In this document: positions 8,897-16,271 of the stretch, one piece after another
Layout of the letters: the number at the start of each line of letters is the position of its first letter
Position numbering within the stretch: position 1 is the stretch's first letter
IMG/VR virus record: IMGVR_UViG_3300017605_000348
Span: 1 to 43,321 of that record
Strand: one strand, 5' to 3'
Source: a virus
Length of the DNA stretch: 43,321 nt
Program-made: the position numbers and the translations under genes
Notes under the pieces: generated by a model
The model's input: only the letters and a program-made list of their open reading frames with translations
Databases searched by the model: none
What the model was told of the DNA's origin: nothing

Positions 8897-10338
8897 CACG
8901 CACCAACTATGTACTGAACCCCACCTTTAGGGTGGATGGAAGCGCCTGGTCGGTGGGCACAGGCCTACTCACCCCGGTGGCTAACCCTGCGTCCACCCGC
9001 TGGGAACTCACGGCCACGGGCACGATCGCTATCGGTGTCGCCATGGCGTACCCAGCAGTGGTCGTGCCCGGTGTGCCGGGTGAGATTTGGTCGGTGGCCG
9101 CCGAAGTAGAGGTTCCGCTTGGGTCTCCCAGCCTTACCCTTCGGGTGCAGGTCACTGCGTACAACGCTGGCGGGACGTCCCTCGGCTCGCTGCTAGGGAC
9201 CCCCCTCGCGGTTACGGCCGGCGCGGGTCGGGTCCGCCTGGTGGCGCAGGGGCACACGCTCCCCGCCACTGCGGCGGGTGTACGAGTCATCCTCACTCCG
9301 ACGGTGGCCGCCGCGTCCGGCTCGGTGGTGTACCTCTCCAGGGTCCTGATGGAGAAGGCGTCCTCCGTTGGCGAGTACTTCGACGGGGACACCCCGGACA
9401 CACCAGCATGGGATTACGCCTGGCTCGGGACAGCGAACGCATCAGCGTCAACCGTCACCGAGAAGGTTGGTGGTTCCGAGTCAGTCTCCTGGATCGACGC
9501 CGACGGCGGTACGACCGTGCTCCCTGTGGAGTGGAAAGCCCGCGGACGGTTCATGGTTCCGGTCTCCGTCCAGACCGACAAGGTGCCCGGCCAGGCGGGG
9601 CAACGTCCCCGGGAAGTCCGACATGAGGCAAGGGAGTTCCTGCTACCGTTGTTCTGGTCCGTCGACCGGGACGTGACGCTGCGCGACGACATGCGGGACC
9701 TGGTCGACAAGTTCGACCCCCGCAACGCTGACGGTTCCCCGCGGTTCGGCAAGGTCCGTGTCCAGAGCCCGATCGGCGACGTCCGCGAGATTACCTGTCT
9801 GTACTCCGGTGGACTTGAGCTGGATGAGACGGTCGACGACTCCTCTGGGGTCACGTGGCAGAAGATGCCGCTGAGCCTCACGGCGTACGACCCGTACTGG
9901 TACGACTCAGGCCCCACGTCGAAGACGTTCACCCTGACACTAGTGCCGAATTTCTTCCCCATCCTGCCCGTACGCCTGACGGCCTCACAGCTAGTGGTCG
10001 ACGACACTGTCACCAACACCGGCTCCGTCGAGACGTGGCCAGTGTGGACGGTCACCGGGCCCGGCTCGTCGCTGCGGCTTCTCAACGTCACCACCGGGCT
10101 GTCTATCTACCTGCCCAGCTTCTTTCTAGACGTTGGCCAGGTGCTCACCATTGATACCCGGGAGAACGTGAAGAGCGTCACCCTTCAAGACGGTACGTCT
10201 GTCTACAACCTACTGGACTCGACGTCCAACTTCTGGCCGCTTATCAAGGGCACCAACAAGATCCGCCTAGAGCTGTCGGGTATCAGCCCGGCCTCAGCGT
10301 TGTCGGTGTCCTACTACCAGCGGTACCTGTCACCGTGA
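8893..10338 (+). CDS. distal tail (Dit-like) protein with N-terminal carbohydrate-binding-like domain
   Basis: A 481-residue protein at the position of the distal tail protein, directly after the tape measure. Residues 1-165 start with N-P-T-F-R-V-D-G-S-A-W and form a jelly-roll-like domain ending in G-E-Y-F-D-G-D, as in CBM4/9-type modules of phage tail proteins. From about residue 195 it looks like a siphovirus Dit: a long beta-rich region with R-P-R-E-V-R-H-E-A-R-E-F-L-L-P-L-F-W and, later, an S-L-T-A-Y-D-P-Y-W-Y segment. It would form the hub joining tube and baseplate and may touch cell-wall glycans. GTG start overlaps the preceding stop. Confidence 0.75.
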   Translation: MTRTNYVLNPTFRVDGSAWSVGTGLLTPVANPASTRWELTATGTIAIGVAMAYPAVVVPGVPGEIWSVAAEVEVPLGSPSLTLRVQVTAYNAGGTSLGSLLGTPLAVTAGAGRVRLVAQGHTLPATAAGVRVILTPTVAAASGSVVYLSRVLMEKASSVGEYFDGDTPDTPAWDYAWLGTANASASTVTEKVGGSESVSWIDADGGTTVLPVEWKARGRFMVPVSVQTDKVPGQAGQRPREVRHEAREFLLPLFWSVDRDVTLRDDMRDLVDKFDPRNADGSPRFGKVRVQSPIGDVREITCLYSGGLELDETVDDSSGVTWQKMPLSLTAYDPYWYDSGPTSKTFTLTLVPNFFPILPVRLTASQLVVDDTVTNTGSVETWPVWTVTGPGSSLRLLNVTTGLSIYLPSFFLDVGQVLTIDTRENVKSVTLQDGTSVYNLLDSTSNFWPLIKGTNKIRLELSGISPASALSVSYYQRYLSP

Positions 10339-10350
10339 CTGGAGGGCTTC

Positions 10351-11535
10351 GTGGCCAGTGTCTACCCGTGGAAGATCGAAGTCCGTAACTCAGCTCTTGA
10401 GCGGGTAGGCCAGGTCGACGATTACCAGAACCTTGACCTGGCCCTGAAGTTCAACGACATCTCCACCTGGTCGCTGACCATCGACCGACGGCATCGACTG
10501 GCGCAAGAGCTGCTTACCCCAGGCGCCGGGATCATCGTGTCGCGCAACGGGACCACGATCCTGTCTGGCCAGTACACCAACCAGCGGCACAGCAGTCGCG
10601 TCGACGACAACTCCGTCACTATCACTGGGTCGGATGACACGATCCTGTTGAAGCAACGCGAGGGTCACCCCCAGCCGGGCACGCAGCCACCGGGACCATA
10701 TAGCACGACCGCCGAGCACGTCGCGGGTCCCTCCGCAGCGAGCAGTGTCCTGTGTCTGTACGTCGTCTGGAACCTGAACGTTGGGGCCCCAGTTGTCGCA
10801 CGGCGCCAGGTGGCCGGCTACACCGACGCGCCGTACGGAGCTCAGGTCACTGGTCGTGCCCGCTGGCAGCCTCTGTTGAAGCTGTTCCAGGAGCTGGCTG
10901 ATCAGGGCGCGGTGAATGGGATCCCCGTCGGGTTCCGGGTCGTGCAGACCGCGGCGGGGCTGTGGTTCGAGACCTACCGCCCAGTGGACCGTACCGCCAC
11001 GGTGATGTTCAGCCGGGGTCTCCAGAACATGGAGTCGTTCACCTACGAGCGGACGGCCCCTGAGGTCAACTACGTCTACGTCGGTGGGCCCGGAGATGGT
11101 GCCGCGCGCACTATCTACGAGAAGGGCGACGCCACTTCCATCGCGCTCTGGGGTAGGCGTGAGGGTTTCGTTGATGCTACCTCGGCGGCCACTACAGCCG
11201 AGCAGGACGCAGCCGCCACCAAGGAGCTGACGGATAAGCGGGAGCGGAACTCCTTCGCAGTGACCCCGCTCGACACTCCGACGATGGCGTACGGAGTCCA
11301 CTACGGACTGGGCGACCGGGTCTCCGTGGTGCTCGATGTCGTCGGCCCGAATGGTACCGGCCAGACAGGTGACGTACTCACCGAGATCGTTCGTGCGTGC
11401 CAGATCAAGATCACGCCCGACGAAACCAGCATCACTCCCACCGTAGGTACAGACGGCCTGGCCGGCGCCCCGGTGCGGATGTTCCAGCGGATCAAGCAAC
11501 TGGCGGCGCGTGTCGTCGACATAGAGAGGCGGTAG
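10351..11535 (+). CDS. baseplate/minor tail protein, ReqiPepy6 Gp37-like
   Basis: A 394-residue protein resembling the siphovirus Gp37-like family of actinophage tail-tip proteins (Tal-like). Typical features are an N-terminal strand region with an S-T-W-S-L-T-I segment, a T-G-S-D-D segment near 90-94, and a late Y-G-V-H-Y-G-L-G-D-R-V segment near 312-322. It would sit below the Dit hub and help form the tail tip. Start GTG is four bases after GGAGGG. Position after Dit and before the last structural gene fits. Confidence 0.8.
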   Translation: MASVYPWKIEVRNSALERVGQVDDYQNLDLALKFNDISTWSLTIDRRHRLAQELLTPGAGIIVSRNGTTILSGQYTNQRHSSRVDDNSVTITGSDDTILLKQREGHPQPGTQPPGPYSTTAEHVAGPSAASSVLCLYVVWNLNVGAPVVARRQVAGYTDAPYGAQVTGRARWQPLLKLFQELADQGAVNGIPVGFRVVQTAAGLWFETYRPVDRTATVMFSRGLQNMESFTYERTAPEVNYVYVGGPGDGAARTIYEKGDATSIALWGRREGFVDATSAATTAEQDAAATKELTDKRERNSFAVTPLDTPTMAYGVHYGLGDRVSVVLDVVGPNGTGQTGDVLTEIVRACQIKITPDETSITPTVGTDGLAGAPVRMFQRIKQLAARVVDIERR

Positions 11536-11539
11536 CTGT

Positions 11540-12577
11540 ATGGCTATCACTTGCGACGCGTACGCCCCCTTCGACTCAGGCCCAGGCGCTAACGTCACCG
11601 AGTCCGGCTGGCAAGCGATGATGCGCCGCATGGGTAACCCCGGTGTCATCCGCGACAGCCTCAACGGCTGGCTGGTGTACGGGGACTCGACTGGCATGCA
11701 GGTCAAGGTGAAGACCGGTGAGGGCTGGGCCGAAGGCTTCTGGAGCGCGACCTCTACCGAACGCATCCTCCCCATCGCGGCCAACGCCTCGGGCTTCTCC
11801 CGTCGCGACCTGGTTGTGTGGCGGGTAGACCTGACGAACAACAGGACCGAACACGACGTCGTTGCTGGAACCGCCTCCGCCACACCGGTTGAGCCTGCGT
11901 TGACGAGGAACTCGACGATCTACGAGACCCCCCTAGCCGTCATCGACGTACCCAACGGCGCCGCCACGATCGCCTCGACCCAGGTGTACGACGCCAGGTT
12001 CAACGGCGGGCCACCAGCTCCGACGATGCCGGATGACTTCGCGATCTTCGGCGACAAGGTGTCCACCACCCAGCGGGCGATGGTCTCAGGTACCGACGCC
12101 TGCCCGACGACCAACACCTTCTTCACCCTGACCCAGTGCTTGCGCAACGCCACGGTCACGAACATCAGGTACTACCTGGCCACCGCGCGAGTCGGCGGGT
12201 TCTCGGACGCCCGTATTTTCGTGGGCTACACCCGGCACCGCCTGGTTGACACGCTCGGGGGACTCAACCTGACGGACACCACGGGCGCTGGCCTGGTCCA
12301 CAATGACGCGCTGCCCTCCCCGATAACCATCGCCGCGGGCATGTACGTCGCCATCGGCTATCTCACCACCAGTGCCAGCACAGCGCCGGTCTTCGGACGT
12401 AACACCGCGGTCATCAGCTCCGAGATCCTCAACCCGGCGGCCACCACCGGGGATCCACAGGGCCGCTGGTCGACGGTGTACAAGACTGCTCAGTCCACGA
12501 TCAACTCCCCGCTGACGGTCCACCTAGACGGCACCTGGTCCAAGCGGGACCGCAGCTTCTGGTTCGCCCTGGCCTGA
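11540..12577 (+). CDS. minor tail protein, possible receptor-binding protein
   Basis: A 345-residue protein and the last gene of the tail module. Residues 1-150 contain a domain common in actinophage tail fibres: W-x-x-M-M-R-R-M near the start and R-R-D-L-V-V-W-R-V-D near 88-97, with I-A-S-T-Q-V-Y-D-A-R near 142-151. The remaining ~190 residues are beta-rich and end in a hydrophobic W-F-A-L-A, like a trimeric fibre or adhesion head. Receptor binding is inferred from its terminal position. AGAGGCGG precedes ATG. Confidence 0.7.
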   Translation: MAITCDAYAPFDSGPGANVTESGWQAMMRRMGNPGVIRDSLNGWLVYGDSTGMQVKVKTGEGWAEGFWSATSTERILPIAANASGFSRRDLVVWRVDLTNNRTEHDVVAGTASATPVEPALTRNSTIYETPLAVIDVPNGAATIASTQVYDARFNGGPPAPTMPDDFAIFGDKVSTTQRAMVSGTDACPTTNTFFTLTQCLRNATVTNIRYYLATARVGGFSDARIFVGYTRHRLVDTLGGLNLTDTTGAGLVHNDALPSPITIAAGMYVAIGYLTTSASTAPVFGRNTAVISSEILNPAATTGDPQGRWSTVYKTAQSTINSPLTVHLDGTWSKRDRSFWFALA

Positions 12578-12592
12578 CCGGAGACACAGTCC

Positions 12593-13099
12593 ATGACCAA
12601 CAAGGGCAAGCCGGGTCTAGACCCCGCCGGGCGTACGCCCAACCGACGTAAGGGGTCTAGACCTGTGACGACCTACATCCGTTCCGGCCGCGAACCGTTC
12701 GAGGTGACGCTGCTCCTGGTGTGCCTGCTCTACGGCGTCGCCGGACTGGCCTTCTATGACCACATCACCTCGCTTGCGATCCGTCTGTACCCGGAGCCGG
12801 GCGGCCTTGTCTTCCTGGCATCACTGGCGTTCGGCGCCGCGGTCACCCTCTACGGGCTGTTCGGCCGCGACTGGCAGACGTCCACAGGGGTACGCACTGA
12901 GCGCGCCGGTCTGGTGATGTTGCTGGGGATGAGCCTCGCCTTCACGGTCTGGACTCCGTTCGCGCTGGGGCTGCGAGGCATGGGGATCTTGATGTTCCTC
13001 GGCGTTGCTATCGCCGCGCCCGCCATCTGGCGTCTGTGTCAGATCGAGCGGTTCTTCTCGTCACTCGCCCAAGAGGAGACCGAGGAGGACACGACATGA
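12593..13099 (+). CDS. four-helix membrane protein of the lysis region
   Basis: A 168-residue protein with a basic, disordered N-terminus and four predicted transmembrane segments (about 36-55, 74-94, 107-125, 127-146), ending in an acidic tail. It is the first gene of the lysis cassette. ATG 12593 follows GGAG; an alternative GTG at 12665 follows AAGGGG and would start just before the first membrane segment. Two identical 10-bp palindromes lie between these starts. It could be a holin or a holin partner, but no family signature is visible. Confidence 0.7.
   Translation: MTNKGKPGLDPAGRTPNRRKGSRPVTTYIRSGREPFEVTLLLVCLLYGVAGLAFYDHITSLAIRLYPEPGGLVFLASLAFGAAVTLYGLFGRDWQTSTGVRTERAGLVMLLGMSLAFTVWTPFALGLRGMGILMFLGVAIAAPAIWRLCQIERFFSSLAQEETEEDTT
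12614..12663. repeat. duplicated palindrome GGTCTAGACC
   Basis: The perfect 10-bp palindrome GGTCTAGACC occurs at 12614-12623 and again at 12654-12663, 40 bp apart (about four helical turns). Both lie within the first codons of the lysis-region membrane protein, upstream of its alternative GTG start. Paired palindromes at this phase could bind a dimeric regulator on one DNA face. The core CTAG is often rare in bacterial DNA. The role is inference. Confidence 0.5.
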
Positions 13100-13455
13100 C
13101 GTGGTCCGAAATGCTCAGTGCCCTTCTTGGTATCGGAGGTTCTGGTGGCGGCGTTGTCATGCTTGTCCGTGCTCGGTCTGCCAACCGCAAGATCAACGCA
13201 GACTCCGCGGCTGTCCTGTCCGCCTCCAGCACTTCATACGCTGCGGGCCTCACCGAAGACCTCGCTGATCTACGCGCCGAGTTCGATTCGTTTCGTCGCG
13301 AGCAGGGTGTCCGGGACCGCGAGCAGCAAGTCCGTGAGCGCCAGCAGTACCGCCTCCTCTTCAACCACTCCCACTGGGACGACCAGGCGACCCACCAGAT
13401 CCGCAGCCTCGGCGGCGAAATCACCGACCCACCCCCGCTGTACCTGGCCTCGTGA
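13096..13455 (+). CDS. small membrane-anchored coiled-coil protein, lysis region
   Basis: A 119-residue protein starting at ATG 13096, overlapping the previous stop by four bases (ATGA). An N-terminal hydrophobic, Gly-rich segment (about 5-25) is followed by a charged, Arg/Gln-rich helix (45-85) likely to form a coiled coil. This N-in anchor plus cytoplasmic helix layout is seen in phage spanin- or holin-accessory proteins of actinophages. The function is not established. Confidence 0.65.
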   Translation: MTWSEMLSALLGIGGSGGGVVMLVRARSANRKINADSAAVLSASSTSYAAGLTEDLADLRAEFDSFRREQGVRDREQQVRERQQYRLLFNHSHWDDQATHQIRSLGGEITDPPPLYLAS

Positions 13456-13844
13456 TGGCTGACCCGTCGGGGGAACCGACCAGCTACGAGCTTGGTGTCA
13501 AGGCGGGCCAGATAGACCAGGAGCTCGCTAGCCACGGCCGACGACTGGACAGGATCAACGGCTCGATGGAGAAGGTCGCTGACCGCCTTGGCTCCATCGA
13601 CCACCGGGCGGCCGCCATGTCGATGACCCTTCAGCGGCTTGAGGACCAGATGGTGGCGGCCAAGGCAACCGTTGAGGCTACGGCGAAAGCCCTGCGTGAA
13701 GCGGATGAAGCTCGACGCCTTGCCGACGAGACCAAGCGAGTCTCCGCCGAGCAGCGCTGGACTCCCGTGCAGCGGGCGGTTGCCGTGCTCACCGTAGTCC
13801 TGGTAGCGGCTGGCGTCCTCGTCTCGATCCTAGCTCTGACCTAA
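13455..13844 (+). CDS. holin-like protein with C-terminal membrane segment
   Basis: A 129-residue protein starting at ATG 13455, overlapping the preceding TGA by one base. Residues 15-100 form a long amphipathic helix with heptad-like spacing; residues about 106-128 form one strongly hydrophobic segment, and almost nothing follows it. Single-span C-terminal holin candidates with this layout lie next to actinophage endolysins. It directly precedes the amidase gene, so a role in releasing the endolysin is likely but inferred. Confidence 0.65.
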   Translation: MADPSGEPTSYELGVKAGQIDQELASHGRRLDRINGSMEKVADRLGSIDHRAAAMSMTLQRLEDQMVAAKATVEATAKALREADEARRLADETKRVSAEQRWTPVQRAVAVLTVVLVAAGVLVSILALT

Positions 13845-13860
13845 AAGGAGACTGCCCAAG

Positions 13861-14739
13861 ATGGCTCTGAGTTCCAGCCGCAAAGGTACCCGGGTGATCT
13901 GGGTGACCGTGCACACCGCCGAGGGCATCCGCAAGGCCAGTGACCTCAAGGCGTTCTTCGATCGCAGCCAGAACAGCTCGGCGCATGCCGTAGCCGATGA
14001 CACCACCCTGCTTGACAACCTTGTCCCGTACGGCAACGCGGCGTGGACACTGCGCAACGGCAACGCGAAATCCGACAACCTTGAGTTGTGTGGGTTCGCT
14101 TCTTGGTCTCGGGCCGAGTGGACCAACAACCACCAGGGGATGCTCCGTAACGCGGCAGCCTGGATCCGATCCCGCTGCCAGGCGCGCGGCATCCCGATGG
14201 TGAAGCTGTCCCCCGCCGACGTCCGCGCGGGCAAGTCCGGAGTGATCGGCCACGTCGACTACTCCCAGGGGACAGGGGACGGAACGCACTGGGACCCCGG
14301 GCCCGCCTTCCCGTGGGACGTAGTAATGGCCATGGCCAGAGGAGCTGTGAACGACAGTATGGACGTAAACAACCCACATGACGCTGCCCTGATCTTCCGC
14401 GTGTTTGATTTTCTCCAGGCGAACGACAAGCGCACCCAAGGCGCTGGCGCACCCGAGGCCCTGCCGATGGTGACGAACTTGAAGGCTCTCATGGGACGCG
14501 TCGAGGCTCTCGTCAACCACCAGGAGAAGGTGACGTACGGGCCAACGGCGGGGCAGCCAAACAAGCTGTACTCCAAGGTCGAGTCGCTGGGGAGCTCGGT
14601 TCAGTCCCTTTCCGCTGGGGTGACCGAGCTGAGCGCCAAGGTGAACGCGCCAGTGCCCGTCGAGGTTGACTACGACCTGCTCGCGGACAAGGTCGCGGAC
14701 CGACTGGCCGCGGTGCGATTCGAGCACAAGGCGGACTGA
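13861..14739 (+). CDS. endolysin, N-acetylmuramoyl-L-alanine amidase
   Basis: A 292-residue lysin with an N-terminal Amidase_2 (PGRP-type) zinc domain. Visible ligands are His18 (T-V-H-T-A-E), His131 (G-H-V-D-Y-S) and His143 in H-W-D-P-G. It cuts the amide bond between muramic acid and the stem peptide. Residues 165-292 hold a linker and a helical, coiled-coil-like region rather than a recognised cell-wall binding repeat. There is no signal peptide, so release depends on the upstream membrane proteins. AAAGGAG precedes ATG by eight bases. Confidence 0.92.
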   Translation: MALSSSRKGTRVIWVTVHTAEGIRKASDLKAFFDRSQNSSAHAVADDTTLLDNLVPYGNAAWTLRNGNAKSDNLELCGFASWSRAEWTNNHQGMLRNAAAWIRSRCQARGIPMVKLSPADVRAGKSGVIGHVDYSQGTGDGTHWDPGPAFPWDVVMAMARGAVNDSMDVNNPHDAALIFRVFDFLQANDKRTQGAGAPEALPMVTNLKALMGRVEALVNHQEKVTYGPTAGQPNKLYSKVESLGSSVQSLSAGVTELSAKVNAPVPVEVDYDLLADKVADRLAAVRFEHKAD

Positions 14740-15206
14740 TGCCCCGGTTCATCGAGGCCCCGTTGAACGTCCGAAAGGTAGGCGACCGGACCTGGCGGCT
14801 ACTGACGCCGGTCACCTACGTGGGCGACTGCGGTACCTACACCGTGCCCGTCGGCTACGTGACCGACTTCGCTAGCGTGCCCCGGCTGATGTGGACGCTG
14901 TTCCCGCAGTCGGGCCGCTGGGACCAGGCCGCCGTCGTGCACGACTGGCTGATCACGGATCACCTACCATCCCGGAGCCCCGGGCCCACCAGTGCGGGCG
15001 TAGACCACGAGTTCCGGGGCGCACTGAAGGCCGTCAAGGTCGGACTCATCGCACGCTGGTTGATGTGGGCGGGTGTCCGGTGGGCCGCGGTGGCTAACCC
15101 CGTCCGGCGCCCCGGCTGGCTTCGTACGCTGCCTCAGCTCCTCGCCGTGACGGTCGCAGCACTGGCCCCTATCGCACTCGCGGTAACGGCGCTGGTACTT
15201 CTCTGA
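14739..15206 (+). CDS. DUF1353 protein with C-terminal membrane segment
   Basis: A 155-residue protein. Residues 20-90 match the DUF1353 family: V-P-V-G-Y-V-T-D-F-A-S-V-P-R (36-49), then V-V-H-D-W-L near 66-71. The conserved Asp and His residues suggest metal binding; the function is unknown. The last 25 residues are a hydrophobic membrane segment, an addition to the usual domain. It overlaps the endolysin stop by one base and ends the late transcript. Confidence 0.85.
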   Translation: MPRFIEAPLNVRKVGDRTWRLLTPVTYVGDCGTYTVPVGYVTDFASVPRLMWTLFPQSGRWDQAAVVHDWLITDHLPSRSPGPTSAGVDHEFRGALKAVKVGLIARWLMWAGVRWAAVANPVRRPGWLRTLPQLLAVTVAALAPIALAVTALVLL

Positions 15207-15279
15207 CGGTTCGTGCTACTCTCGTGTTCTCCCCCTTCCGGTGGGGGATACGCAAGAATATTGGTTGTGTTTAGGGCAG

Positions 15280-15360
15280 GGCGGGGCTTTCCGTAGGAGC
15301 CAGCGGGTACACACCAGAGCGACTCCCCGCTGGTGACCGCAAGGAGAGTCCCGCCGTTTT
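15280..15360 (+). ncRNA. structured RNA element between lysis genes and terminator
   Basis: Bases 15280-15292 and 15343-15355 form a 13-bp stem (with two G-U pairs), followed at once by G and a TTTT run at 15357-15360. Inside it 15300-15307 and 15326-15333 form a perfect 8-bp hairpin. A smaller hairpin (15230-15248) lies upstream. The 76-base core is not a tRNA because the arms do not match. It is either a Rho-independent terminator with an elaborate stem or the 3' end of a small RNA. A second, stronger terminator lies only 35 bases on, which makes a pure terminator role look redundant. Confidence 0.5.
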
Positions 15361-15391
15361 CCCGATGTCCCCTAGCTACGTCACCGTGACT

Positions 15392-15441
15392 AAACGCCCC
15401 CTACCTCTGACCCCTTAGCGGGTTGGAGGTAGGGGGCGTTT
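15392..15441. terminator. bidirectional terminator
   Basis: A perfect 16-bp stem (15392-15407 with 15426-15441) and an 18-base loop that can itself fold by a short ACCC/GGGT stem. An A-run flanks one side and a T-run the other, so it works in both directions. It separates the rightward late genes from the leftward microgene operon that runs toward it from 15.9 kb. Confidence 0.9.
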
Positions 15442-15466
15442 TGGCGTTAGGTACTAAGAGCTGGCG

Positions 15467-15604
15467 TCAGTCGTCACCCTCGGATGACAGGTAGATCGCT
15501 CCGCGTTCGAAGATCATGACTGGTCCTTTCGTTGGGGTGCGGGTCCGGTGCTTCCCCGGCTGGTGCCTTCCACCCTCTGCGTGGGTGTGGACCTCCTGCG
15601 ACAT
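15467..15604 (-). CDS. microprotein, 45 residues
   Basis: A minus-strand frame starting at ATG 15604 with GGAAGAGG about two bases upstream, ending just before the terminator. The protein has a His-rich N-terminus (H-T-H-A and later G-R-H-Q), a basic middle and an acidic end. An internal ATG at 15517 with AAAGGAC upstream could produce a 16-residue form. It is downstream of the 52-residue gene and would share its transcript. No homologue is recognised and it may not be real. Confidence 0.35.
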   Translation of the reverse strand: MSQEVHTHAEGGRHQPGKHRTRTPTKGPVMIFERGAIYLSSEGDD

Positions 15605-15681
15605 CGGCCTCTTCCACACCGGACCCGCGGGAGCCTCCCGGTCATCCTCCTGGGGGTCGGGGACGACGTGAGGGAGGCGGG

Positions 15682-15840
15682 TCAGTTGCTCGTCGGGCTA
15701 CCGGTGTCGCCGGGGGTGATGTCCTGGTCGCTGAACTCCCGGTTGCTGTCCTTGAGCTCGTCGATCTCCTGCTGGACTCGCCCTCGGTCCTCTTCGGGCA
15801 GCGCGCTCAGGTCGAAGTCTCCGGCACCGGAACTGGTCAT
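15682..15840 (-). CDS. acidic microprotein, 52 residues
   Basis: A 52-residue acidic protein with a central helix (L-P-E-E-D-R-G-R-V-Q-Q-E-I-D-E-L near 14-29) and a disordered tail. It starts at ATG 15840 with a perfect AGGAGG (15845-15850) four bases upstream. A good promoter sits just ahead at 15874-15901. These signals make it a real gene despite its size. Function unknown; its place in the lysogeny-side leftward region suggests expression in the prophage. Confidence 0.7.
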   Translation of the reverse strand: MTSSGAGDFDLSALPEEDRGRVQQEIDELKDSNREFSDQDITPGDTGSPTSN

Positions 15841-15873
15841 CGATCCTCCTGTTGGTTCGTCGACAGAGCAGCT

Positions 15874-15901
15874 AGTGTAGACACTTGGCCCGGAGAGTCA
15901 A
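15874..15901 (-). promoter_or_regulatory. leftward promoter for the microgene operon
   Basis: On the minus strand TTGACT (15896-15901) and TACACT (15874-15879) are separated by 16 bp, close to the housekeeping sigma consensus. Transcription would begin near 15867 and reach the 52-residue gene after a leader of about 26 bases, ending at the bidirectional terminator. Confidence 0.75.
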
Positions 15902-16027
15902 GCTTAAGGAGTGGCCGGGGGAGGTACGGCAGCCACTCCATCCTCGACCCCGGCCACCCTGGACACCCCGAGGCGATCAGGAGTGTCCGCTTCTGTGGAG
16001 GCGCCTGGCGTACTCCTCCACGGTCCA

Positions 16028-16204
16028 TCACGTCGGCCTACCGTACCCCGCCCCTGGCCACGGGTTCCCGGGGGGCTTGGTCTCCAGGTGTGGCTTCTGA
16101 CAGCTCGGCACGTCACCCATCTTCTTGACGTAGACGATCGCCGCTGGCTCCCCGCACGCGCACCTCTCGCCTTGGCGGGGCTTGCGTGTGGGTGCCGATG
16201 TCAT
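16028..16204 (-). CDS. Cys-rich small protein, possible zinc binding
   Basis: A 58-residue basic protein with C-A-C-G at 16-19, a Cys at about 35 and a His three residues further on (S-C-Q-K-P-H), a plausible zinc knuckle. It starts at ATG 16204; no clear ribosome site is visible, but a TAGTAT box lies 14 bases upstream, so a very short leader is possible. Codon use is strongly GC-ending, like real genes here. It lies between the Asp-box gene and the microgene operon, on the same strand as both. No family recognised. Confidence 0.55.
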   Translation of the reverse strand: MTSAPTRKPRQGERCACGEPAAIVYVKKMGDVPSCQKPHLETKPPGNPWPGAGYGRPT

Positions 16205-16271
16205 GCCAGGTCAGGCTAATACTACCCGGGACTACGCGCTAGTAGGTAAACCGGTAACTCCGGTAGGTAGA

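Noticed and set aside
10390-11883. A 497-codon minus-strand frame opposite the tail genes
   Set aside because: It is a GC-driven shadow of the Gp37-like gene; the product has no fold-like pattern and spans two sense genes.
15280-15355. tRNA reading of the 76-base structured element
   Set aside because: The outer stem is 13 bp and continuous, and there is no T-loop or anticodon arm.
15837-16031. A 64-codon minus-strand frame between the Cys-rich gene and the 52-residue gene
   Set aside because: It overlaps neighbours neatly, but it contains the strong leftward promoter, its composition is unlike real genes here and it has no clear ribosome site.
15532-16128. A 198-codon plus-strand frame
   Set aside because: It is antisense to signal-supported small genes, crosses their promoter and has a low-complexity product.
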